A stretch of 64,000 nucleotides of DNA from UBA11612 sp963662375 (GCA_963662375.2 CAXXRP010000004.1:88491-152490); one strand, 5' to 3'; numbered from the stretch's first letter, positions 44,485 through 54,595 are shown. Translations and numbers: made by a program. Notes: generated by a model from the sequence alone, not told the origin.

Positions 44485-46860
44485 ATGAGGTTGATCGGGC
44501 GAGCTCTATTGTCAGCAGTTGCTGTTATTTTGCTGCTGGCCATAGGTTGGACGGCCTACCTTTGGACATCCGCGCACCATGCGATCCCCATTACCGAGGG
44601 AGAACTTACAGTAGACGGCCTCTCCGGCCTGGTGACTATTTCCCGGGATGAACATGGCATCCCGTTGATTTCTGCGGGCACCGAACGTGACGCTTATTTT
44701 GGGCTCGGCTACGTTCATGCGCAAGACCGGTTGTTTGCCATGGAGTTAATGCGGCGCCAGGGACAGGGGCGGCTTGCGGAACTCATCGGCCCATTGGCGC
44801 TGCGGGCGGATCAATACACTAGGACACTCGGGCTCTATCGGCGATCCCAGGACGATCTAGAAGGACTTCATCCGGATGTCATTCAAATTATCGAGAGCTA
44901 CGCGGCCGGCGTGAACGCTTGGATCGACAGCGGTCATCCACTGCCAGTGGAATACAAGGTGCTGTGGTTCGATCCCGAACCCTGGCAACCGGCGGATTCC
45001 ATGGTCTGGCAGAAAATCATGGGATTGCAGCTCTCGGGCAATTGGGACGAGGAACTTACCGATGCAGTATTGATCGAAAAGCTCGGCCCGGAGAAAGCGA
45101 GAGACCTGTGGCCAGCGCAACGATCGGAGGACCACACAACCCTGCGGCAACATGCAAGCAACTACACCGGGCTCCCGTTCGCGCGACTGCTCGAGGATCT
45201 CACCACTGTTTTAAAGCCGACACTAGCCTCCAATGTCTGGGCGCTTAATGGCGAACGCACCGCATCGGGCGCTCCCATCCTCGCCAGCGACCCTCACCTT
45301 GGGTTTCAGGCCCCGAATCTTTGGTATCTGGCCGGCGTGAGCTACCCCGGCCATCGAATCTTCGGAGCGACTGTACCCGGCGTTCCGTTTCATCTCATCG
45401 GGCAAAACGACCATGTCGCTTGGGGACTGACAACCACTCATAGCGACACTGGTGATCTTTTCATCGAGAAGATATCGGAGGATGGCCATACTTATGAGAC
45501 GCCCAGCGGTCCAGCCCAGCTTAGAACGCGGACTGAAACCATAGACGTCAGATTTAGCGACCCGGTCACCTTGACCGTACGTGAAACCCGTCACGGTCCC
45601 ATCGTGACCGACGTGCTGCCTATCGGGCGCAGCGTGCCAGAGTTTACGGCGGAAAATCGTGCGGTCGCGCTCGCGGTGAACGTGCTTCAACCAAACGATA
45701 AAACACCTGAGGCCCTCTATCGCATGGCCCGCGCCACCGACGTTCACACGTTTACCGATGCCCTTCGCATGTTCCACGCTCCCCAGCAAAATATCGTGTT
45801 TGCCGATACGAACGGTGAGATCGGATTTTATTCCCCGGCCCGCGTCCCTATCCGCAAGTCGGGCGACGGCACTGTACCAGTACCGGGATGGACCGGCGAC
45901 TACGATTGGATAGGATGGATACCTTTCGAGGAGTTGCCGCAGACGCTTAATCCCGCTTCCGGGGTTTTGATAAACGCCAACAATAAGATCGTCACCGACG
46001 ACTATCCCTATCTTATCGCCGCCCGTTGGCGCGTACCGTACCGCGCAAACCGCATTGCCAAACTGGTGAATCAGACGGACCTAGCCGATCTCGATTCCAT
46101 GGCTGAAACGCAATTGGATCAGGTCTCGCTCGTGGCTCGGGAAATTACGCCATTGCTGCTGCAACACATTAGCGCAGACCTGCGCGGCAGTGATCCCTTG
46201 CTGGCCAGGCTTGAAAATTGGGATGGAACAATGGATAGGCAACGGCTCGAACCGCTGCTTCTGATTTTATGGATGGAAAAACTGAAGGCCGCCCTTATTG
46301 AAGATGAACTGGAGGAGGTCTACCGATACTTCAGCGGAGTACGGGCCGAATTCATTCGGACGTCTCTGACCGAAAGCACCCACTGGTGCGATGATGTGAC
46401 AACGTCCGGCGCTGAAACTTGCGATCAGCAGGTTGCCGCCGCCTGGGACCGCGTGAGGAATTGGGTCGACGCACAGGGTGTTGATGATCCTTCCACGTTG
46501 ACATGGGGCAGGTATCACTTCGCCACATTCGACCACGTGCTGTTCGGCAATTTACCAGTGGTGTCAAACTTGGGGAAAATGTCTGTACCCAACGGCGGGG
46601 ATAACTACACCATCAACGTCGGCTCTCATGCGTCATCGGGCGCGCGGGTCCCTTTCCGCCAAGGGCACGGCCCCGCCTTCAGGGCTGTATTCGATCTCGG
46701 CGATCGATCCCTGTCCCGCTTCGCGATGGCGGGCGGGCAATCGGGACATTTGGCCTCGCCACATTACGATGATTTACTCATGTCCTGGCGTGACGGCCAG
46801 TATTTTAGCGCCCCGACGGCAGAAACGACTGTAAACCGCCTAAAATTAACACCGGGGTGA
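44485..46860 (+). CDS. Penicillin acylase family hydrolase (Ntn superfamily)
   Basis: A 791-residue exported, self-processing N-terminal-nucleophile amidase. The signal/anchor is MRLIGRALLSAVAVILLLAI; the alpha chain begins VTISRDEHGIPLISAGTERD. The nucleophile Ser is in PTLASNVWALNG, which becomes the N-terminus of the beta chain after the spacer is removed. Other blocks are SDPHLGFQAPNLWY, PGVPFHLIGQNDHVAWGLTT and GGDNYTINVGS. Substrates in this family include penicillins, bile salts and acyl-homoserine lactones, and cannot be told apart here. AGGAGAG at 44472-44478 supports ATG 44485. Confidence 0.92.
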   Translation: MRLIGRALLSAVAVILLLAIGWTAYLWTSAHHAIPITEGELTVDGLSGLVTISRDEHGIPLISAGTERDAYFGLGYVHAQDRLFAMELMRRQGQGRLAELIGPLALRADQYTRTLGLYRRSQDDLEGLHPDVIQIIESYAAGVNAWIDSGHPLPVEYKVLWFDPEPWQPADSMVWQKIMGLQLSGNWDEELTDAVLIEKLGPEKARDLWPAQRSEDHTTLRQHASNYTGLPFARLLEDLTTVLKPTLASNVWALNGERTASGAPILASDPHLGFQAPNLWYLAGVSYPGHRIFGATVPGVPFHLIGQNDHVAWGLTTTHSDTGDLFIEKISEDGHTYETPSGPAQLRTRTETIDVRFSDPVTLTVRETRHGPIVTDVLPIGRSVPEFTAENRAVALAVNVLQPNDKTPEALYRMARATDVHTFTDALRMFHAPQQNIVFADTNGEIGFYSPARVPIRKSGDGTVPVPGWTGDYDWIGWIPFEELPQTLNPASGVLINANNKIVTDDYPYLIAARWRVPYRANRIAKLVNQTDLADLDSMAETQLDQVSLVAREITPLLLQHISADLRGSDPLLARLENWDGTMDRQRLEPLLLILWMEKLKAALIEDELEEVYRYFSGVRAEFIRTSLTESTHWCDDVTTSGAETCDQQVAAAWDRVRNWVDAQGVDDPSTLTWGRYHFATFDHVLFGNLPVVSNLGKMSVPNGGDNYTINVGSHASSGARVPFRQGHGPAFRAVFDLGDRSLSRFAMAGGQSGHLASPHYDDLLMSWRDGQYFSAPTAETTVNRLKLTPG

Positions 46861-46933
46861 TAGTGAATATTTTACTTTATCCGGGCAATGCTGGTGCCTC
46901 GATTATTGGAAGTTTACCCAATGTTCCAATAGC

Positions 46934-47293
46934 TTGGACGTTATCGCTAGGTCCCACAGCGACTTGGTGCCCGACTACCGCAATAGGGACTTAACGACCC
47001 ATGGCAGATCGCCGGATTTTGGCGGCACTGGTGGTACTGGCAGCGGCGTGACGCTCATTAAGCGCATCAAGAAAGGTGGCCATGTGGTTGAGTTGGCTAA
47101 CCGCGAGCCACTCAATACCGTGCAATTACGCTCGCCGCGTAACAGGCGCGGATCTATTGTGCTTCTCCGCGGAGGAAATTTGTCAGGCGACGATTTCGAT
47201 AAGTTGCCAAACTTCCTAGAGCGCAGCACCCTGCCGGAAGCCCTGAACCCGGCTGCCAGTGAGACGTTCGGCAATGCAGGCGGCCCGAACTAA
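46934..47293 (+). other. Uncertain reading frame between the acylase gene and bpt
   Basis: A frame of 119 residues (VIARSHSDLVPDYRNRD, then SPDFGGTGGTGSGVTLIKRI and LERSTLPEALNPAASETFG). No family is recognised and no ribosome site is seen. Codon use is not strongly different from the neighbours. An alternative frame holds ADRRILAALVVLAAA followed by a stop, which looks like a broken signal peptide, so this may be another decayed gene. The 558-base interval contains nothing else that I can name. Confidence 0.25.
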
Positions 47294-47418
47294 ACGCGAA
47301 ATTAGGGTCCGAGCCGCGTCTCTGCCGCTTGCAACGGGCGCCCGCGCCGGTCATTCTATGCGCGCCAGGAAAGGCTAAGACCGGCTGAACGATCTCCTCC
47401 GCGGCAAACCCCGGGCAT

Positions 47419-48159
47419 ATGGACCAGACACCACTTAAGCGGCCACATTTCTTTTTCACCACGGCACCGCTGCCGTGTCCCTACCTGCCCGGCCGCTTGG
47501 AACGAAAACTAGCAACCGAACTCTCGGGCTCCAGCGCAGACAGCACCCATGAAAGCTTGGCGCGATCAGGATTCCGGCGCAGCCATTCCATCGCTTACGC
47601 GCCAGCCTGCCCCGGATGCCGAGCCTGCGTTCCAGTGCGCGTCGCAACAGGCGAGTTCCGCCCCCGCCGCTCTCTCTCGCGCATATGGCGGCAGAACCGC
47701 GACCTTGTCGGCATCAAGGTGCCGGCGCGCGCCACTGCAGAACAGTACGACCTATTCGCGCGCTACCAGCAGTCCCGCCATTCCGGGAGCGATATGGCCC
47801 TTATGGGTTTTTACGAATACAGCGCCATGATCGAAGACAGCCCAATTGAAACCTTCCTGGTTGAATATCGCGACCGCTCGGGCGTACTTTGCGCAGCATG
47901 CCTCACCGACCGAACAACCGACGGTCTTTCGGCCGTCTATAGTTTTTTCGAAACCGGCGGCGCGCGCGACGGACTTGGGAATTACGTTGTGCTATGGCTC
48001 ATCGAGCAAGCACAACGACTTGACGTCCCGTACGTCTATTTAGGCTATTGGATAGAGAATTCACCTAAAATGGCTTACAAGGCTCGCTTCCAGCCTCTTG
48101 AACGCTTGTGCGAAAATGGTTGGGAACGTTTTGAGCCGGACATGCCCGCTCTGAATTAG
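47419..48159 (+). CDS. bpt: Aspartate/glutamate leucyltransferase (Bpt)
   Basis: Bpt transfers leucine from Leu-tRNA to N-terminal Asp or Glu, marking proteins for ClpS-ClpAP. The 246-residue protein shows TTAPLPCPYLPGRLERKLAT, FRRSHSIAYAPACPGCRACV and PVRV, where the Cys cluster is conserved, then LSAVYSFFE and PYVYLGYWIENSPKMAYKAR. The older annotation is arginyltransferase-like Ate. ATG 47419 begins the conserved sequence. Confidence 0.93.
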   Translation: MDQTPLKRPHFFFTTAPLPCPYLPGRLERKLATELSGSSADSTHESLARSGFRRSHSIAYAPACPGCRACVPVRVATGEFRPRRSLSRIWRQNRDLVGIKVPARATAEQYDLFARYQQSRHSGSDMALMGFYEYSAMIEDSPIETFLVEYRDRSGVLCAACLTDRTTDGLSAVYSFFETGGARDGLGNYVVLWLIEQAQRLDVPYVYLGYWIENSPKMAYKARFQPLERLCENGWERFEPDMPALN

Positions 48160-48203
48160 GCGCTCATCCGGCGTTGCAGCTCACCACCCCCACACAGAGT
48201 TCC

Positions 48204-48749
48204 ATGCCCAAAATTCCCTACGCCACCCTTTCAGGCAACGAGCCAAAAGACGTTCAGGACTTGATTGACGCCATTCGCGCACGGCGCGGCGGCAAGGCCC
48301 TAAATCTGGATCGGGTGTTGGTTCATAGCCCGCCGTTTGCCGATGGCTGGAATACTTTTTTCCGCAAACTACGCAATGAACTTAGCTTGGATGCGAAATT
48401 GCGCGAACTGGCTATCTGCGCGGTGGGCGTGCTTAACGGTGCGAATTATGAACTTTATCACCACATTCCGGAGTTTCACAAAGCGGGCGGTACGCCCGAT
48501 CAGATCACCGCGCTCTATGCGATTGATGACGCCGCAAAAGATGCTGACGTTTTCAATGCCGCTGAGAGAGCTATCATTCGTCTAAGCATCGAAATGACCC
48601 GTGATATCAGCGCCACACCGGAAACGCTCGAAGCGGTCAAAGCGCTTCTTCCCGGCACTCAACAAGTGATGGAGGCCGTCGGTGTGATCGCCGCCTACAA
48701 CATGGTCTCTCGAATTCTTCTGACAGCGGGCGTGGAATTGGAGGAATAG
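48204..48749 (+). CDS. Carboxymuconolactone decarboxylase-like protein
   Basis: A helical CMD/AhpD-fold protein of 181 residues. The core is LSLDAKLRELAICAVGVLNG then ANYELYHHIPEFHKAGGTPD, with the conserved ELxxH near residue 90. The CxxC of AhpD is absent, so it is not an alkyl-hydroperoxidase; the single Cys in AICAV is not a redox pair. Members of this group are annotated as decarboxylases without demonstrated substrates. It is co-directional with bpt, 45 bases downstream. Confidence 0.8.
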   Translation: MPKIPYATLSGNEPKDVQDLIDAIRARRGGKALNLDRVLVHSPPFADGWNTFFRKLRNELSLDAKLRELAICAVGVLNGANYELYHHIPEFHKAGGTPDQITALYAIDDAAKDADVFNAAERAIIRLSIEMTRDISATPETLEAVKALLPGTQQVMEAVGVIAAYNMVSRILLTAGVELEE

Positions 48750-48769
48750 AACCGAGGTGGGGATTGCCG

Positions 48770-51067
48770 TTAGCCGGAAAATGGCCGGGCCTCACGGGAA
48801 AAGCCCTTGGGCGGCATGCGCCCCGCTTGGGCGCGCGCGCCGATCCATGCCTTAAGATCCGTCTCCGTACGCTCACGTCCGCCGGATTTCCAGACCAACC
48901 CCTCCTTTAGCGTGAAGACTTTGGCGTCGGCGCAGCCCCCACCTTTACAGCGTTGAAGGATAACGCCCCGCCCGCGGCCCATTTCAGGGACGTCCTTGAG
49001 CGCAAAAATAAGAAGCTTGCGGTTCTCGCCAATAATGGCAACCGAGTCTGGCGGCTTACCCGTACGAACGTCTTCCGCCGCGCCCGAGGTCCCGGGCACG
49101 GGCGCGCAGATTTGACCGCGCTCGCCCTTCGCCAAATTGAGCGCCTGCTTGCCATTCTTCGTTTGCGCAAATACTTGCTCTGCTGTGACGACAAAGCCGC
49201 GGCCTGCGCTGGAAACCAAAAGGAACTTCTGATCGCGGGCATAAACCATCATGGAGACGGCTTCCGCGTTATTGGGCAGGTCCACGATAAGGCGAATGGG
49301 TTCGCCGAAACCACGACCTTGTGGCAATCGGTCTACCGCTAGCGTGTAGAAACGACCATCTGAGCCGAACAACAGCATCTTATCTGTGGACTGCGCTTTT
49401 ACGGCGCTAAAGAACGAATCGCCTTCCTTAAATTTCAGATCGGATTTGCCGGCCGCCACATCATCGCGGTGACCTTTCATCGCCCTAACCCAACCTTTGG
49501 CCGAAAGGATAACCGTTAACGGCTCCTTCTCGATGAAGGACTCCAGCGGGAAAACAATCGCCGAGGGCGCCTCGCCCAATTCTGTGCACCGTTTTCCAAG
49601 ATAAGTTTTTTGTCCAAATTTTTCCTTGGCCTCTTTGACTTGCGCGGCAATGGTCTGCCATTGACGTTTCTTATCCTTCAACAGCGTACTCAATTCCTTT
49701 TTCTTCACGCTAAGAGTTTTGTGCTCCGACTTGATCTCCATTTCTTCGAGCTTGCGCAGAGAGCGCAACCGCATATTGAGAATAGCTTCTGCTTGAACGT
49801 CCGAAAGCTTGTATTTCCTCATCAGGATCGGCTTCGGCTCATCCACCTTGCGGACGATACGAATGATGGCGTCAAGATTGAGGTACGCAATGAGATAACC
49901 ACTCAAAACTTCCAAGCGGTGATTGATCGCTTTCAGCCGGTGGTCGGTGCGGCACATAAGAACGACCAGGCGGTGATCTAAGTAGGATTGGAGTACTTCG
50001 CGCAGATCCATCACCCGCGGGATGCCGTTAGCATCCAAGACGTTCATGTTGAGACCGAAGCGGCACTCGAGATCGGTCTGCCGGAACAATTGCTCCATAA
50101 GTTGTTCCGCCTCGACAGCGCGCGATCTAGGCTCCAGAACAATACGCACATTCTTGGTGGACTCATCGCGGATGTCGGCCAGGAACGGGAGTTTCTTTTC
50201 GTCCATGAGAGCAGCGATACGCTCGATCAGCCGCGCCTTCGGCACTTGGTAAGGCACCTCTGTGATCGCGATTTGATATTGGCCGCATCCGAGATCCTCA
50301 ACCGCCCATCTCGCCCGCACACGGAGGGATCCGCGGCCTGTCTTGTACGCCTGCACAATAGAGTCTCGATTTTCCGCTAGAATCCCGCCGGTGGGAAAGT
50401 CAGGCCCGGGGATCATTTCGACCAAAGTCGCGATTTGAGCTTTGGGCTTCTTGATAAGATGCAAAAGGGCGTCACATAGCTCACCCACGTTGTGTGGCGG
50501 GATGTTGGTGGCCATCCCCACGGCGATCCCCGACGATCCGTTGGCCATCAAATTGGGCACGGCGGCGGGCATAACGATCGGCTCCGACTCCTCCCCGTCG
50601 TATGTGGAGCGGAAGTCCACGGCGTCTTCGTCCAAGCCGTCCATCAGCGCCTGGGCGAAGGCCGTCAGTTTGGCTTCGGTGTAGCGCATGGCCGCAGCGT
50701 TATCGCCGTCTATATTTCCGAAGTTACCCTGCCCCTCTACCAGGGGAAACCGCACAGCGAATCCCTGGGCCAAGCGCACCAAGGCGTCGTAAACTGCTGA
50801 ATCACCGTGCGGGTGGTATTTGCCAATAACATCGCCAACAACACGAGCACACTTCTTAAATCCGCCGGCCGGGTCCAGTTTCAGTTGCCTCATGGCGTAC
50901 AACAAACGGCGGTGAACCGGCTTCAAGCCGTCACGCACATCGGGCAGCGAGCGCGAAACGATGGTTGAAAGCGCGTAGGCCAGATAGCGCTCGCCGAGGG
51001 CCTCGGCCAGCGGGGTTTCAAGGATTTTTTCAGGCGCTGTGGAGCGGGCAGTCGGGTTTTTGGCCAT
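48770..51067 (-). CDS. parC: DNA topoisomerase IV subunit A
   Basis: ParC cleaves and rejoins DNA in the decatenating topoisomerase IV. The active-site Tyr lies in NAAAMRYTEAKLTAFA, and the quinolone-contact helix reads GKYHPHGDSAVYDALVRLAQ with the usual Ser, consistent with sensitivity. The protein is 765 residues, and the C-terminal beta-pinwheel blades are recognised in GDSFFSAVKAQSTDKMLLFG and AGRGFVVTAEQVF. The GyrA-box (QRRGGKG) is missing, which separates it from gyrase. It belongs to the era-recO-parC run. Confidence 0.95.
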   Translation of the reverse strand: MAKNPTARSTAPEKILETPLAEALGERYLAYALSTIVSRSLPDVRDGLKPVHRRLLYAMRQLKLDPAGGFKKCARVVGDVIGKYHPHGDSAVYDALVRLAQGFAVRFPLVEGQGNFGNIDGDNAAAMRYTEAKLTAFAQALMDGLDEDAVDFRSTYDGEESEPIVMPAAVPNLMANGSSGIAVGMATNIPPHNVGELCDALLHLIKKPKAQIATLVEMIPGPDFPTGGILAENRDSIVQAYKTGRGSLRVRARWAVEDLGCGQYQIAITEVPYQVPKARLIERIAALMDEKKLPFLADIRDESTKNVRIVLEPRSRAVEAEQLMEQLFRQTDLECRFGLNMNVLDANGIPRVMDLREVLQSYLDHRLVVLMCRTDHRLKAINHRLEVLSGYLIAYLNLDAIIRIVRKVDEPKPILMRKYKLSDVQAEAILNMRLRSLRKLEEMEIKSEHKTLSVKKKELSTLLKDKKRQWQTIAAQVKEAKEKFGQKTYLGKRCTELGEAPSAIVFPLESFIEKEPLTVILSAKGWVRAMKGHRDDVAAGKSDLKFKEGDSFFSAVKAQSTDKMLLFGSDGRFYTLAVDRLPQGRGFGEPIRLIVDLPNNAEAVSMMVYARDQKFLLVSSAGRGFVVTAEQVFAQTKNGKQALNLAKGERGQICAPVPGTSGAAEDVRTGKPPDSVAIIGENRKLLIFALKDVPEMGRGRGVILQRCKGGGCADAKVFTLKEGLVWKSGGRERTETDLKAWIGARAQAGRMPPKGFSREARPFSG

Positions 51068-51133
51068 TCGGAACTCGCTCAGAACAAGATACGCACTTTG
51101 GCGCAGTTTGGCGCCATCACGATATCTAGTATG

Positions 51134-51856
51134 TCAGGTTTTAAAACGCACAACAAATCGTGTTCTGGAGGCTGGTAACTCGCTGCGGTGTGGCCGGAAT
51201 ACCCGGCTCTCAAAGAAGTAGCCTGTAAGGGCTAAGCCTTGGGCGATTTCTCCCGCCGTCGGTACGGCGGCCTCCTGATAAAGAAAGGTTGGCAGCGCCA
51301 ACAGCTTTTCGACATAGGGTTGGCCCGCATCCCGAGAAACTGCGCGTCCCGACCTGGGTGAGACAAAAATCAAGTCCTCCTGCCCTCCGGTCGCGGCACA
51401 ACTCGTGAGATCAAGGCCATAGCCCATGTCAGTTAGAAGAGCCAATTCCCACCGCGCGTAGTAAGCTGGCCAGCGTTCGTCGCCAAGATTATGCAGAAGT
51501 CGAAGTGTTCGCTGATGCACCGCGGTATGCAGCTGCCGCTCCGGCAAAGTCACCTCGATCATAGCGCATAAAGCACTTAAACCGGCCAGTTGTTCGGCAT
51601 CAGATAGCGCGACCGCCGCATAGCTGTGAACGCTTTCGACCGTATACGTACCCAAATGTTCATCGAGCCGGGCACGCCAACTCGCATTGACCACGTTTCC
51701 TGGCTGAAGGAGGCCTCGGCGCCTCTTCCCCATCCCACCTTTGACGAGCCCTAGATGGCGACCATGTGACGCCGTGAACAGAGAGACAATCGCGTCGTGC
51801 TCGCCAAACCTGCGCGCCGCAACGACGATGCCTTCATCTTCCCAGCTGACGGCCAT
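51134..51856 (-). CDS. recO: DNA repair protein RecO
   Basis: RecO works with RecR and RecF to load RecA on SSB-coated single strands. The OB-fold N-terminus reads WEDEGIVVAARRFGEHDAIV and LVKGGMGKRRRGLLQPGNVV; the helical part holds LERWELALLTDMGY-like ARWELALLTDMGYGLDLTSC, GGQEDLIFVSPRSGRAVS and GLALTGYFFESRVF. Length is 240. The ATG lies between the small broken membrane gene and parC on the same strand. Confidence 0.93.
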   Translation of the reverse strand: MAVSWEDEGIVVAARRFGEHDAIVSLFTASHGRHLGLVKGGMGKRRRGLLQPGNVVNASWRARLDEHLGTYTVESVHSYAAVALSDAEQLAGLSALCAMIEVTLPERQLHTAVHQRTLRLLHNLGDERWPAYYARWELALLTDMGYGLDLTSCAATGGQEDLIFVSPRSGRAVSRDAGQPYVEKLLALPTFLYQEAAVPTAGEIAQGLALTGYFFESRVFRPHRSELPASRTRFVVRFKT

Positions 51857-51872
51857 GGGCCTGGGCTATACC

Positions 51873-52042
51873 TCAACCAAATCGTACAAATACCACCGCA
51901 AAACCAAGAATTGTCCCCGCGATGCCCACGAACAGGGCGGTGTGATCCATCCAGGTATGGGGCAACCGGCAGCCACACGAATGACCAGAAATGCCAGCGC
52001 CACAATGCCCGTACAAAAACTTGCGACACCGAAAACACTCAT
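51873..52042 (-). pseudogene. Two-helix membrane protein with one frameshift
   Basis: A short gene between era and recO. The first helix SVFGVASFCTGIVALAFLVI begins at ATG 52042; after PIPGW the frame is lost near 51960 and the second helix LFVGIAGTILGFAVVFVRFG is in the next frame, ending at 51873. The joined product would be about 56 residues with two transmembrane segments. Its family is not known. A single base-level change would repair it. Confidence 0.5.
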
Positions 52043-52101
52043 ATTTATGCGCTTGATAGCATAATCACGTGCCCAACTTTCAACCGCCCATAAAAACTGA
52101 A

Positions 52102-53031
52102 TCAGGCGTTGAAGTCGAGCCCCCACGCAGCATAAAGAGTCCGGTCTTCCCCCCACCGTTCGTTTACTTTGACGTGAAGAAATAGATGCACACGCCGATC
52201 GAGCAACCCTTCAAGCTCAGCGCGAGCGGATGTTCCGATTGCTTTTATTTTCCGCCCACCGTGGCCAAGGACAATGGGGCGGTGGCTCTCCCGAGTCACA
52301 AAAATAACCTGATCAATCCGCACGCTTCCGTCTTTTTTCTCTTCCCAGCGTTCTACTTCAACCGCACAGGAATAGGGAAGTTCCTGGCGCAGGTCTAAAA
52401 ACAGCTTTTCGCGCGTCACCTCGGCCGTCAGCAATCTCAAGGGCATGTCCGAAACGTCGTCTTCTGGAAACATCCAAGGCCCTGGCTGCATGGATGTGGT
52501 GAGATGCGCGCGCATCCGATCAAGCCCGTCGCCAGTCAGCGCGGAAACCATGAATGTTTCGTTGAACACACCGATCGCGTGCAAGCGCCCGGTCAGGTCG
52601 AGCAACTTGGCTTTATCGGTAACATCAATCTTGTTCAACACAAGCAGCGCCGACCGGTTCGAGGCCTTAATGTCCGAAATAATCCGCTCATTGTCAGGTG
52701 AGAGACTCTGAGCCCGGCTTTCTTTCGCCGCGTCCATGACAAGTAGAATCACGTCGGCGTCCCCGGCACCCGACCAAGCAGCCGCCACCATCGCCCGTTC
52801 AAGGCGCTTCTTGGCTTGGAAAATACCGGGCGTATCTAGGAATACAACTTGAGTCTGCCCGTCAAGGGCAATACCGCGAACAATTGTGCGTGTGGTCTGA
52901 GCCTTCGGTGTAACAATGCTCACCTTGCTACCCACCAGCGCGTTCACAAGAGTAGATTTACCTGCGTTTGGCGCACCAAGAACGGCGACAAAGCCGCACC
53001 GTGTAGTGGCTTCCGTCGTACTTTCACTCAC
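52102..53031 (-). CDS. era: GTPase Era
   Basis: Era binds 16S rRNA and promotes 30S maturation. The G domain has G1 VLGAPNAGKSTLVNALVG, G2 KAQTTRTIVRGIA, G3 FLDTPGIFQAKKRLE and G4 VLNKIDVTD; the KH domain has VLGHGGRKIKAIGTSARAEL. GTG 53031 overlaps the rnc stop (GTGA), so the 309-residue protein is translationally coupled to RNase III. A longer frame upstream only re-reads rnc. Confidence 0.95.
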   Translation of the reverse strand: MSESTTEATTRCGFVAVLGAPNAGKSTLVNALVGSKVSIVTPKAQTTRTIVRGIALDGQTQVVFLDTPGIFQAKKRLERAMVAAAWSGAGDADVILLVMDAAKESRAQSLSPDNERIISDIKASNRSALLVLNKIDVTDKAKLLDLTGRLHAIGVFNETFMVSALTGDGLDRMRAHLTTSMQPGPWMFPEDDVSDMPLRLLTAEVTREKLFLDLRQELPYSCAVEVERWEEKKDGSVRIDQVIFVTRESHRPIVLGHGGRKIKAIGTSARAELEGLLDRRVHLFLHVKVNERWGEDRTLYAAWGLDFNA

Positions 53032-53732
53032 TGTGAGGTCCCGGGCAAAATTTCCAGAAGGGCCGTAGCGGCAGCTTGCTCGGCGAGTCTCTTGGTACGC
53101 CCCTGCCCCTCTTGCTCCGAAAATCCTACAACCATGACCGAAACCGCAAATACCGGCGCATGAGAGGGGCCGGATTCTGACAAGACTTGGTATAACGGCA
53201 ACGGTAGTTTGCGTCCTTGCGCCCACTCCTGAAGTGTCGTTTTCGGTTCTTTTGGCGGCAGTATCTCCGCGCGCATCAGGGGATCCCATTGCGTAGTGAT
53301 GAATCGCGACGCGGCGTCGAGCCCGCCGTCTAAATAGAGCGCGCCTATAACAGCCTCACACGCGTCAGCGAGGATAGCCGTCTCAGATGCATCGGCATGC
53401 TGCCCTGGGGCCATTTTCACATGCGGTGCCAATCCGAGTTCTTCAGCCACGCTGGCCAAAGCTAGAGCACTCACCAATGCTGCCAGTCTCGCGGCCAGCG
53501 CACCTTCGTTTTCGCGGGGATAGGCACGCAAGAGCGCGTCAGCAATGACTAGTCCTAGCACCCTGTCACCGAGAAATTCTAACCGTTCGTTGGTAGTCGG
53601 AATGCCAGGCTTGAGTTTATCTTTGGCCACGACGCCCAGAGAACCCCTATGCGTCAACGCCTCGGCAAGGAGACTAGGTTCGGTGAATTTGTGTCCGAGT
53701 AAATCTTCCAACGAAAGTCGGCGAGCCGCCAT
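53028..53732 (-). CDS. rnc: Ribonuclease III
   Basis: RNase III cuts double-stranded RNA, including rRNA precursors. The catalytic motif is NERLEFLGDRVLGLVIADAL, with a conserved downstream acidic site in ILADACEAVIGALYLDGG; the C-terminal dsRNA-binding domain shows KTTLQEWAQGRKLPLPLYQV. ATG 53732 gives the usual start; GTG 53738 is possible. lepB lies upstream and era downstream, as in most proteobacteria. Confidence 0.95.
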   Translation of the reverse strand: MAARRLSLEDLLGHKFTEPSLLAEALTHRGSLGVVAKDKLKPGIPTTNERLEFLGDRVLGLVIADALLRAYPRENEGALAARLAALVSALALASVAEELGLAPHVKMAPGQHADASETAILADACEAVIGALYLDGGLDAASRFITTQWDPLMRAEILPPKEPKTTLQEWAQGRKLPLPLYQVLSESGPSHAPVFAVSVMVVGFSEQEGQGRTKRLAEQAAATALLEILPGTSQ

Positions 53733-53741
53733 GCCCACGCG

Positions 53742-54503
53742 CTATTCGATGCCGTCGAAAATTCTGCTAAACCGCGTCGCGAAAGGCCAGCGCCATATTT
53801 CCCAGAGCGACGCGGTGCCATCCGAAGAGAAGAACAAGAATTCAGCTCGGCCGACAAAATTGTCCGCTGGAACATAACCGACATTTGCCCGGCTATCGAC
53901 TGAGTTATCGCGGTTATCACCCATCATAAAATAATGATGCGCCGGAACCTTAAATTCCGGCGTATTGTCTAGGCGGCGGTTATCCCCCTCTTCCAAAATA
54001 AAATGCTCTTTACCGCCGGGTAGTTTTTCCAAGTAAAGGACGGACCGCAATATGCTACCGTACGTGTCCCTGTATTCGTATTCGCTGATACGTTCACGTT
54101 CTACAAGATCGCCATTTATGAAAAGGCGGCCATCCTGCATGCGAATCGTATCGCCGGGTAGTCCGATAATCCTTTTAATATAGTCCGTCTTCTGATCGGA
54201 AGGCAGCTTGAACACAAGCACATCACCCCGCTCTGGCTGCGACTCTAGAATTCGTCCGTCGAACGGCGCCGCACTAAACGGAAACGAATGCTTGCTATAG
54301 CCGTAGGAATATTTCGACACAAATAGGTAATCACCCACTAGAAGAGTGGGGATCATTGAACCAGACGGGATGTTAAACGGCTCAAACAAGAACGTGCGAA
54401 TGACAATGGCGAGGACAACTGCGTAAACAAGTGTATGAACGGTTTCCCAGAAATCTTCTCGCCGCTTCGCACTAGACATCGTGGCTGCACCGATCTTTGT
54501 CAT
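53742..54503 (-). CDS. lepB: Signal peptidase I
   Basis: LepB removes signal peptides at the outer face of the inner membrane. A single transmembrane anchor (HTLVYAVVLAIVIRTFLF) precedes the catalytic Ser in NIPSGSMIPTLLVGDYLFVS and the catalytic Lys in DYIKRIIGLPGDTIRMQDG. The HYFMMGDNRDNSVDSR box is complete. The 253-residue form may start nine residues later at ATG 54479. In relatives acpS lies directly upstream; here a transposon separates them. Confidence 0.95.
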   Translation of the reverse strand: MTKIGAATMSSAKRREDFWETVHTLVYAVVLAIVIRTFLFEPFNIPSGSMIPTLLVGDYLFVSKYSYGYSKHSFPFSAAPFDGRILESQPERGDVLVFKLPSDQKTDYIKRIIGLPGDTIRMQDGRLFINGDLVERERISEYEYRDTYGSILRSVLYLEKLPGGKEHFILEEGDNRRLDNTPEFKVPAHHYFMMGDNRDNSVDSRANVGYVPADNFVGRAEFLFFSSDGTASLWEIWRWPFATRFSRIFDGIE

Positions 54504-54595
54504 TAGGGGAGTTGTTTATATCCGAGCCCAGTGTCAGTAGGGCCGCGGCAAAGCCGCAGATGAAGCCTGCACAAGTCCGGAAAGTCAAGGGCTCG

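Noticed and set aside
52102..53289. Extended N-terminus for Era reaching to 53289
   Set aside because: The extra sequence only re-reads rnc in another frame; GTG 53031 overlapping the rnc stop gives the normal protein.
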